Shown: piece by piece, positions 6,924 to 13,936 of the stretch
Numbering within the stretch: position 1 is the stretch's first letter
Layout of the letters: each line of letters starts with the position of its first letter
The notes under the pieces: generated by a model
Databases searched by the model: none
Told to the model about the DNA's origin: nothing
What the model saw: the letters and a program-made list of their open reading frames with translations, nothing else
Program-made: the position numbers and the translations under genes
Origin: Planctomycetota bacterium
Lineage (GTDB): Bacteria > Planctomycetota > Planctomycetia > Pirellulales > Pirellulaceae
DNA: 25,584 bases
Assembly (NCBI GenBank): GCA_029259935.1
Contig: JAJDEH010000345.1
Coordinates: forward strand, 1 to 25,584
Reading direction: 5' to 3'

Positions 6924-8468
6924 CTAAGCGTTGCCCGCAACTTGATGTTCGTTTCCGTCTTTCTCTTCGATCATGCTGGCCGGGAAGCGAATGGAAAACG
7001 TCGTGCCTTGACTGGGGGCGCTTTCCACGGCGATTCGGCCGCCGTGCTGTTGCATGACGTTCCAACATTCACACAGCCCAAAGCCTAGCCCTCGCCCCGC
7101 TTCGCGACCTGAGAAGAACGGGTCGAACATGTGGCGCTGTGTTTCTTTGGGGATGCCCGGGCCCGTGTCGTGGATGCGAATTTCGACTTCCGCGTCGTGG
7201 ACGGTTTCCGATGGTGGAAGATGCTGAGCCGAGACTTCCACTTGACCGCCCTTGCGAAGCGCCTCGAGAGAATTCGTCATCATCAATTTGACCGCTTCGG
7301 CCAGCCGCTTGCAGTCCGCTGAAATGACAAGTTCCTCGACCTCCGAAAGATTGAGCAACTTCGTTTGCTGCGTGTCCGCGTCGTCGGCCAGCGAGGCAAT
7401 CACAGTGTCGATCAGATCCACCAGATTAGTCGGCTCAAGTACCAACCGCGGCGGCCGCGCGAAGTGCATCAAATTAGTGATCATCTCGTGCGCCCGAAAC
7501 GCCTGGCTGTTGATGGTGGCCAACTTTCGCCGCCGCTGAGGATCCGTTTCGTCGCGCAGCAACGTCTGCGCGCGGGTTGAAATGTTGGCCAGCGGATTGT
7601 TGATTTCGTGGCTTGCTCCGTAGGCCAGTTCTTTCATCGCCGCCAGTTTTTCATGCCGCAACGTCACCTCGTATTCGCTTTCCAAATCATGCAAACGCCG
7701 CAACTTGCCGACCAGCAACGGCAACAGTTCGGCATTCTCGGTGTAGGAAAGGTCCAGCCGTAGTTCCGCCATGGATGGTTCCGAGGTGATATCCAGGTCG
7801 CCTTGCGCCAAGCGTTCGGTCAACCAGCGGGGAATCGCGCCTTCACAAACAGGCAGCCCGTGCGTTTGCTCGGCGCGATGGACGGAATCGAGCCACTGGG
7901 GCGCGAAGTACAACAGGCCCAGGAACCGCCATTCGTCTCGATCCGCTGACTCGGCTCGATCCGCCGCCGCCCTGGAGGCGGCACCGCTTAAGGTTGCCAA
8001 TTCGGTCCAGCGACGAATATCTTCCGATGTCGAATCCACCAAGGGCGGGTCGGCGGGCCAAACCAAAACGCGTGGCCACTCGCGGGCTAACCACTGGGCC
8101 ACTTCGCCGACTCCGCGTAGCCGACCAACCCCGCGGCCATCCGCCACGCAAACTGACCAGAGTAAAAAGGCCGGATCCCGCTCCAAAATGGGCTCAAACC
8201 GTTCGGCTCGAACCGCTTCGTCACCTAGCAGGGCTTCAATCAATCCAGTGACGGACTGGTCGGCCAGGGGAAGGCACCAAGTTGAAGGTCCGTCCTTGGT
8301 TGACGGCCTGTCCGTGGCTGACGGTCTGTCCGTGGCTGACGGTCTGCCGGTGGTTGATGGTCTGTCGGTAATGGGTGGCAATCGCTGAATGTTCCGGCGG
8401 TCGTTCATCTCACCCACCTTGAGTGAATACGAAAATCGCGTACCCTCAGCGGCACGCGATTGAATCAT
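6924..8468 (-). CDS. Soluble sensor histidine kinase
   Basis: A 514-aa two-component kinase without membrane segments. The HisKA dimerisation helix carries the phospho-accepting H287 in GASHEINNPLANI. The ATP-binding domain has an N-box with N399 (MMTNSLEAL), the G1 box DTGPGIP (434-440), MFDPFF and the G2-like GRGLGFGL, ending at IRFPAS. The N-terminal 250 residues match no sensor domain I can name. Residues 34-63 are five hexapeptides of the type TDRPSA. The protein may really start at the ATG at 8408 (MNDRR), which has AAGGTG upstream, rather than at 8468. It lies 77 bp downstream of the HTH-receiver gene on the same strand, so the two are probably co-transcribed and functionally linked. 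Confidence 0.92.
   Translation of the reverse strand: MIQSRAAEGTRFSYSLKVGEMNDRRNIQRLPPITDRPSTTGRPSATDRPSATDRPSTKDGPSTWCLPLADQSVTGLIEALLGDEAVRAERFEPILERDPAFLLWSVCVADGRGVGRLRGVGEVAQWLAREWPRVLVWPADPPLVDSTSEDIRRWTELATLSGAASRAAADRAESADRDEWRFLGLLYFAPQWLDSVHRAEQTHGLPVCEGAIPRWLTERLAQGDLDITSEPSMAELRLDLSYTENAELLPLLVGKLRRLHDLESEYEVTLRHEKLAAMKELAYGASHEINNPLANISTRAQTLLRDETDPQRRRKLATINSQAFRAHEMITNLMHFARPPRLVLEPTNLVDLIDTVIASLADDADTQQTKLLNLSEVEELVISADCKRLAEAVKLMMTNSLEALRKGGQVEVSAQHLPPSETVHDAEVEIRIHDTGPGIPKETQRHMFDPFFSGREAGRGLGFGLCECWNVMQQHGGRIAVESAPSQGTTFSIRFPASMIEEKDGNEHQVAGNA
8280..8369 (-). repeat. Five 18-bp tandem repeats in kinase N-terminus
   Basis: Ninety bases made of five 18-base units, each encoding a variant of T-D-R-P-S-A/T in the histidine kinase reading frame. 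Two central units are nearly identical. The array keeps the frame whatever its copy number, so it could vary between strains. It forms a short polar, Pro-rich tail with no evident fold. Confidence 0.85.
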
Positions 8469-8545
8469 GAGCCTTGACCGTCGGTTGAAGAGTCGCGACT
8501 CTCGGATTCGGGCATCTTACGCAATTCCGTTAGCGACCCAGCGGG

Positions 8546-9136
8546 TCACGCCTCGGTTGCCACCCGTTCGATATCGAGCAAATCGCACGACCGATCCAGC
8601 AGCCGGTCCACGGAAAATGGCTTCTGCATGAAGTCATTGGCACCCGCTTCTTTCAAATCGGCCACTTTATCTTGCTCGACCATTCCCGAGATACAGATAA
8701 TCTTGACAGCCGCAAGAGTGCTGTCGGCACGCACCCTTTGGCAGACCTCTTTACCGTTAATGTCAGGCAGCATCACGTCCAAAACGACCAGGTCGGGGCG
8801 AAATTCCTTGACCAGCATCCCCGCGTCAAAGCCGTTGTTTGCCGTGCGAATGTCGAAGCGACCGTCTCGTTCAAAGACGTCCACCAACAATTCAACCAGC
8901 TCTTCATCGTCGTCTACAATCAGTATCTTCCGCTTGCCACTTTCCAGAGCATCGGTGGGGATTCCGTTGTCCTTCATGAACGAGAACAATTGATCCCGGG
9001 GAATGCGACGGAATCGACTCCCGGGCACACGAAACCCCTTCAGCGAGCCGTTGTCAAAACAGCGAATGATGGTTTGCTGGCTGACCTTGCAGATTTTGGC
9101 AGCTTCGCCAGTGGTAAAGACAGTTTTGGTGGTCAT
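8546..9136 (-). CDS. HTH-receiver response regulator
   Basis: A 196-aa protein with two domains in unusual order. Residues 5-52 form an excisionase/MerR-like helix-turn-helix (FTTGEAAKICKVSQQTI, then GFRVPGSRFRRIPRDQL), likely to bind DNA. Residues 70-190 are a response-regulator receiver: acidic D75-D77, phospho-acceptor D120 in VVLDVMLPDI, S150 and K172 in QKPF. Common response regulators carry the output domain after the receiver; here it comes first. The downstream histidine kinase, co-directional at 77 bp, is its probable phosphodonor. A promoter with TTGACT and TATAAT lies at 9382-9409, giving a leader of about 240 bases. The ATG at 9136 has GGAGAGG about 14 bases upstream, rather far. 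Confidence 0.93.
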   Translation of the reverse strand: MTTKTVFTTGEAAKICKVSQQTIIRCFDNGSLKGFRVPGSRFRRIPRDQLFSFMKDNGIPTDALESGKRKILIVDDDEELVELLVDVFERDGRFDIRTANNGFDAGMLVKEFRPDLVVLDVMLPDINGKEVCQRVRADSTLAAVKIICISGMVEQDKVADLKEAGANDFMQKPFSVDRLLDRSCDLLDIERVATEA

Positions 9137-9607
9137 CGTGGGACTTTTTTCCTCTCCTTAGGCAACCGCTGGAGCAGCGTGTTGGAATAGAAGCCGCAGT
9201 AAACCTGTTTACCAGATCACCTAGAGCCCCCGACATCCGTGGGACGCCACGTCTCAGCCACTCCTGAACTCCCTCGCTTTAAGATTCCCGCAGCATGCGC
9301 AGACAGCACACTCTTCGAGGCCACTGCATTTGCTTGGCTTGTCCGACTTTTTCAGGCTTACCGAACTTGCCAATGGTGGGAATTATAGCGACCGTGGGAT
9401 TCTAGTCAAGATTGATCCACTTTACATAAACTAGCGAGCGGAAATAACTTGCGAAGACGGCGGTCAAAATGTTTGATTAGCTAAGGTTTGTCGATTGCTG
9501 GCGCAAATTCACGTTTTCTGCTTTCGGCTCTTTCTCTATCATCCCACCTTCAACCTCCTCTTAATTGCCCATCCGGGCGAGTTTAGGATTCGAACATTAA
9601 CGGTCTG
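9137..9607. other. 471-bp divergent intergenic region
   Basis: Lies between the divergent HTH-receiver and lipoprotein genes. It contains the strong minus-strand promoter described at 9382-9409, leaving a 5' leader of about 240 bases before the HTH-receiver start. No open frame or stable long hairpin is evident in the leader. I find no convincing promoter for the plus-strand lipoprotein gene. Confidence 0.55.
9382..9409 (-). promoter_or_regulatory. Sigma-70-like promoter of HTH-receiver/kinase operon
   Basis: On the minus strand TTGACT (9409-9404, five of six consensus bases) is followed after 16 bases by TATAAT (9387-9382, perfect consensus). It points at the gene starting at 9136, with no gene in between. 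It is the best promoter match I see in the window. Confidence 0.65.
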
Positions 9608-10417
9608 ATGAAATTCATAAGTCTTAGGATTACCTCCGCCGCCTTGGTGCTGCTGCTATTGGGCGCGAGCGGATGTGGCACGTTTAACACGCGCAGCGCG
9701 ACTGAACAACTGATCGTATCGGACGCGGTTGATCGGTCGGTGTCGGGAATCGACTTCAGCGGTTTGGCGGGCCAGTCTGTGTTTTTAGACACTCGCTATA
9801 TCCAACCCATCAAGGGAATTGGATTCGTGAACGCCGACTATATAATCAGTTCGCTACGCCAACAGATGCTGGCCCACGGCTGTCTACTGGAGTCAAAGGC
9901 CGACGATGCCGAGTTCGTCGTGGAAGCGCGGGTCGGTGCCTTGGGGACGGATGGCTCGGAGCTGACGGTGGGGATTCCTCAGAACGACGTGCTGACCAGT
10001 GCGGGCATGCTTGTGCCTAGCGCCCCGATCCTGCCTAGCATACCTGAAATAGCCTTTGCCAAACGAAACGCGAACACGGGCGCGGCCAAGATTGCCGTAT
10101 TTGCTTATCACCAGAAATCCAAACAACCCGTTTGGCAATCGGGTACTTCGGTCGCCCGCAGTGACTCGAAGGACACGTGGATTCTTGGCGCGGGTCCGTT
10201 TCAGGGAGGCTCGATTTACCAAGGAACTCACTTCGCGGGTGAGAAGATTGGCCTACCGAAAATTCCCATGCGTCGCAGGAACGGATTGCAGGACTCCGCA
10301 GTGGCAAGATCGAAGTATTTTAAGGAACGGTTCTTCGGTCCGCCGGACGACGATGGCGACCAAGTGCGACTGGTCGACTTCGAGGAATCAACAGAAGAGT
10401 CGAAAGGGAAGGACTAA
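9608..10417 (+). CDS. DUF6655-like lipoprotein
   Basis: A 269-aa exported protein. The N-terminus is a lipoprotein signal: a charged start, a hydrophobic core (AALVLLLLGASG) and Cys23 as the lipidation site. The mature part opens with CGTFNTRSATEQLIVSDAVD and goes on with IDFSGLAGQSVFLDTRYIQP, a pattern I associate with the planctomycete family DUF6655, whose function is unknown. The C-terminal 50 residues are charged and probably disordered. No ribosome site is evident before the ATG. It stands alone on the plus strand; 278 bp without a gene follow. Confidence 0.75.
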   Translation: MKFISLRITSAALVLLLLGASGCGTFNTRSATEQLIVSDAVDRSVSGIDFSGLAGQSVFLDTRYIQPIKGIGFVNADYIISSLRQQMLAHGCLLESKADDAEFVVEARVGALGTDGSELTVGIPQNDVLTSAGMLVPSAPILPSIPEIAFAKRNANTGAAKIAVFAYHQKSKQPVWQSGTSVARSDSKDTWILGAGPFQGGSIYQGTHFAGEKIGLPKIPMRRRNGLQDSAVARSKYFKERFFGPPDDDGDQVRLVDFEESTEESKGKD

Positions 10418-10695
10418 CCCTTCCTAGGCGACGCCCTCTAACTTCCCCTTGGGCGAGGGGTAACGCGCACGGTGGGCTCCCAAATGCCCCCGCACCCGCG
10501 GCGTGACATGTTACGGTCCCACGCTTGATGGCGCGGAGGGAATTTTTCTTGCGACAATTCGTCAAAAGCTCTAGCCAATTGCCCCGTTTCACCCCTAATA
10601 CCACTCCCACCGGACCTGTCCTTTGCAGCAGGAGGGGGGCATCGGTTAAATTAGATAGATGGGGCGAATTTCAGAAGAGGTTGTGAAAATCCGCT

Positions 10696-13600
10696 ATGAG
10701 TTTATCGGTTCCTGATTTTTGGAAACTGGTCATCGAGAGTCGGCTGTTGACGCCCGAGCAATGCCAGCTCTTGGGTACGGACTTTGGCCGTGTGGAAGGT
10801 GCAGCCGAGGCCGATGTTAAAACCCTGTCGCAGTGGCTGATTTCTCGTAACGCGCTGACTGCATACCAGGCGACCATTTTGGAAGCGGGCCGCTCGGGTC
10901 CATTCCACTACGGCGAATATAAGGTTTACGATCGGATCGAGCAGGGATGCCGGGCCGGGGCGTTTCGCGCGATTCACGAACCGACGAGCCACGCGGTTTT
11001 GTTGCAGTTCGTGACGGGCGAGGCGAGCAGTGATCCGCAACAATGGGTATGGCTGGTCGGGCAAGTTCAAGCTCATGGAAGCGTCGTCCATCCGAACTTG
11101 AATCGCTGCTTCGAGGCGGTCGACTTATCGGCGTTCAAGTTCCTCGTGTTTGACGATACCCAAGGGCAAACGATCGACGAGCGGGTCGGCGGCCGGAAAT
11201 TGAATCCGGCGGATGCCTGTCGTATTGTTTGGCAAGCATCACTGGGATTGGCGGCGCTGCATCAGTCGGGGCTGGTCCACGGCGACGTGCGGCCCCAAAA
11301 CCTGTGGTTGGATTCGAATTCCAACTTGCAACTCCTGCGCGATCCGGCGCGACCGCCTCTACCCTTGCATGTGGCGCAACAAAGGGATCCTGATTCATTG
11401 CTGGTCCGCGCCGATTATTTGGCCCCCGAATTAGCCCAGCCCGAATGGCCACCCGACGCACTTACCGATATCTATGCTTTGGGTTGCACGTTGTATCAAC
11501 TGCTCACGGGCCATCCGCCGTTCGAAGGCGGAGATGCAACGCAAAAGATGAATCGGCACGCGGGCGAGCCCATTGTTCCGCTGACCAATTTTGGCGTTCC
11601 CGAGCAAGTTGGCCAGGTCGTGGCGTACATGATGGCCAAGAATCCACAAGTTCGTTACCAGCAGGCAGCGATCGTATGTGAACAAGTCGCGCCATTCGTT
11701 AAAGAAAAGTATCTAAACCGAGAACAACCCGCGCCGGTCGCAACACTTGCCGGTTTCGAGAACTGGGTGGCGCAAAGGCAAGCGGCCGCCGCAGCGCAAG
11801 CAGTTGCCGCCGCGCAGGCTGCCGCCGCGGCCCCACAGCCAATCGCCGCGCCGCAACCCGTGGCGGCGGTTCAGCAGATCCCCGCGCCGGCACCCGCGGC
11901 CCCGCCGCCGCCCGCGCCCGAAATCGCCGCTCCGGCACCTGCTATCAGCGTCGGTCCCGCGGCATCCATCGCGAACGTCTCGGGAGGCTCCGCGGACGAG
12001 ATTACTCAGCGCTATCGCAAGAAGCGACTGCGAAAAAAACTCATCATGCTCGGCACCGCGCTGGTCTTGTTGGTCGCGATTGCCGGGGGGAGCTATGCCG
12101 CTTGGCCCTACATCAGTGTCGTATTGGGGGCCGAGCCGAAAAACAAAGAGTCAAATGGCACCGATCCCGCACCGGGCACACCGGAAGGATCGGGCCAGCA
12201 GGGAGGTGATCAGGCTAATGACGGGGACGTCGATTCAAGTGGCGTTAAGGTCGTACCCGACGATGGAAAGTTACTGTGGGCGTCACCCACGACCGGACCG
12301 CCGATCAATGCCAACTACGTTCCCTCCGGTGTGCGCGTGCTGTTGGCCGCGCGGCCGGCGGATATTATTGCCTCATCGCAGGGCGAACAGATATTCGCGG
12401 CGTTGGGGCCCGACTTCCAGGCGAGCCGCGAGTCTTGGGAAACTGCCGCTGGAATCAAGCTCGGCGAAGTGGAACAACTCCTCGTCGGCTTTCACGATAA
12501 TGATACCGCGGGCAATATGCCGCTCACTTCTTTTGTCGTGCGTTTGATCAAACCGGTGGCCAAGGACGAACTCGTGAAAATGTGGGGCAGTCCGCCGGTG
12601 GAAGCGATCGCGGACGCCGAGTCGAGCATTTATTCCGGCAGCAACGGTTGGTCTTTTTTCATTCCGCCCGAAGCGGGAGATGCCGAGGTTAAGCTGTTCG
12701 TGATGGGACCCAAGCCGGTGGTGAGCGACTCGGCCAAGAAAGGGGAAGCGCCGCCGGTGCTTCGTCGTCAGATTGCCGACCTACTTAATTCATCAGCGGA
12801 CGGCTGTCATTTAACGGCCGTGTTCGCGCCGAATTTCTTTTTCAACGACGAGGGACAACAACTGTTCGCGGGCCCCCGTTCAAAAGTACTCAAGCCGCTC
12901 GACTGGTGGCTGGGCGACGGGCTGCAAGCGGGAATGGTGTGCATGCATTTTGATCAGCAGTTTTATTTCGAGATGCGGATGCGCAGCCAAGTGGGCACCA
13001 CGCCCATCGATTTGGCCAATCAATTGAGAGAGCGGCTGGAGCAGATTCCTGATCGGCTTGAATCTTACATCGATACCGTCAAGCCGCCGCCATATTGGAC
13101 GCGTCTGGCCCGCAGATTCCCTCTGCAAATTGGATTTCTGCATCGCAACACGCGCGTGGGTGTCGAAGGCCGACAAGCAGTTATTAATTCCGCCATGCCC
13201 GCCCATGCGGCGCCGAACTTGATTGCCAGTGGCGAATTGCTGATGGCCTCCGGTCCGGGTGCGGCGACCACCGTCGTGACGACCAAGAAACCAAATCCCA
13301 AGACGTTTGAAGAATTGCTAGGCCGGACGTACGATTTTTCGATCGGTTCGGAAGACATGATTAACGTGGCCAAACTGATCCAAGATGAAATTCGCAGTGA
13401 ATACCAAGGCCTGCCGTTCGAGTTCCGTATTCGCCTGATGGGAAAAGATCTCGAAGTGGGCGGGATTACGCAGAATCAGCGGGTTAGCGATTTCACCATG
13501 GAGGGCAAATCGCTGTCGGAGGTTTTGACAGGCATCATGATTAAGGCCAACCCGATTCCGAACGTCCCGGACCCTTCCGAATTGGATCAACAGTTGATTT

Positions 13601-13710
13601 GGGTGCTGGCCATGGACCCCGACGACGGCAAGCCCTCCGTTCTGGTCACCACGCGCGTGGCCGCGGAACGGGAAAAATACGCATTACCCAAACCATTTCA
13701 GCCGAAATAG
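10696..13710 (+). CDS. Membrane pseudokinase with large sensor-like domain
   Basis: A 1004-aa protein. Residues 1-70 resemble the helical leader of planctomycete Ser/Thr kinases (LLTPEQ, LSQWLISRNALTAYQA). Residues 75-335 have a protein-kinase fold: HGDVRPQN (195-202, catalytic-loop D197), YLAPEL, TDIYALGCTLYQLLTGHPPF. Key residues are missing: the glycine loop is GCRAGAF, the VAIK lysine site reads AVLLQF, and DFG is replaced by RDP. It is therefore probably a pseudokinase. An Ala/Pro-rich linker (357-425) leads to a basic stretch and one membrane helix (449-475). The outer part (540-1004) is of unknown family; near its end VSDFTMEGKSLSEVLTGIMI resembles the secretin N-domain (STN) pattern. 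It is next to the 743-aa STN-like gene. A weak promoter-like pair (TTGCAG, 17 bases, TTAAAT) lies at 10623-10651. Confidence 0.85.
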   Translation: MSLSVPDFWKLVIESRLLTPEQCQLLGTDFGRVEGAAEADVKTLSQWLISRNALTAYQATILEAGRSGPFHYGEYKVYDRIEQGCRAGAFRAIHEPTSHAVLLQFVTGEASSDPQQWVWLVGQVQAHGSVVHPNLNRCFEAVDLSAFKFLVFDDTQGQTIDERVGGRKLNPADACRIVWQASLGLAALHQSGLVHGDVRPQNLWLDSNSNLQLLRDPARPPLPLHVAQQRDPDSLLVRADYLAPELAQPEWPPDALTDIYALGCTLYQLLTGHPPFEGGDATQKMNRHAGEPIVPLTNFGVPEQVGQVVAYMMAKNPQVRYQQAAIVCEQVAPFVKEKYLNREQPAPVATLAGFENWVAQRQAAAAAQAVAAAQAAAAAPQPIAAPQPVAAVQQIPAPAPAAPPPPAPEIAAPAPAISVGPAASIANVSGGSADEITQRYRKKRLRKKLIMLGTALVLLVAIAGGSYAAWPYISVVLGAEPKNKESNGTDPAPGTPEGSGQQGGDQANDGDVDSSGVKVVPDDGKLLWASPTTGPPINANYVPSGVRVLLAARPADIIASSQGEQIFAALGPDFQASRESWETAAGIKLGEVEQLLVGFHDNDTAGNMPLTSFVVRLIKPVAKDELVKMWGSPPVEAIADAESSIYSGSNGWSFFIPPEAGDAEVKLFVMGPKPVVSDSAKKGEAPPVLRRQIADLLNSSADGCHLTAVFAPNFFFNDEGQQLFAGPRSKVLKPLDWWLGDGLQAGMVCMHFDQQFYFEMRMRSQVGTTPIDLANQLRERLEQIPDRLESYIDTVKPPPYWTRLARRFPLQIGFLHRNTRVGVEGRQAVINSAMPAHAAPNLIASGELLMASGPGAATTVVTTKKPNPKTFEELLGRTYDFSIGSEDMINVAKLIQDEIRSEYQGLPFEFRIRLMGKDLEVGGITQNQRVSDFTMEGKSLSEVLTGIMIKANPIPNVPDPSELDQQLIWVLAMDPDDGKPSVLVTTRVAAEREKYALPKPFQPK

Positions 13711-13936
13711 TCCGTGCCGAGGACGTACAATTTTGTTATGACAGGTACAGCTAGTCCGCAGTCAGGTTTCGATTTTCAGGTAGTGGCCGGCATGGTTTTT
13801 CGGGTGCCGACGAGAGAGTCTTTTTAGCTAGGATTCGCCACCTGAGGAGACCGTCACTCGCCGAATCGCCAGCGCGGCGAGACCGATTGCGGCAGCATGG
13901 GAACAGACAGGGTCAAGCACGACATAGGCAATCAAC

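Noticed and set aside
6551..6940. 129-codon minus-strand open frame with VIPAQAGTQ
   Set aside because: The protein is a translation of the REP-type repeat and the 74-bp module; it overlaps the end of the histidine kinase gene.
8280..8369. Regularly spaced units that could suggest a CRISPR array
   Set aside because: The units are contiguous 18-mers without spacers and lie in a coding frame.
7771..8388. 205-codon plus-strand open frame opposite the histidine kinase
   Set aside because: Antisense to a clear kinase; its repetitive DGLSVADGL end is just the reverse reading of the hexapeptide array.
13786..13830. Hairpin CGGCA/TGCCG followed by a T-run after the pseudokinase gene
   Set aside because: The stem is only five base pairs with a 12-base loop, too weak to call a terminator.
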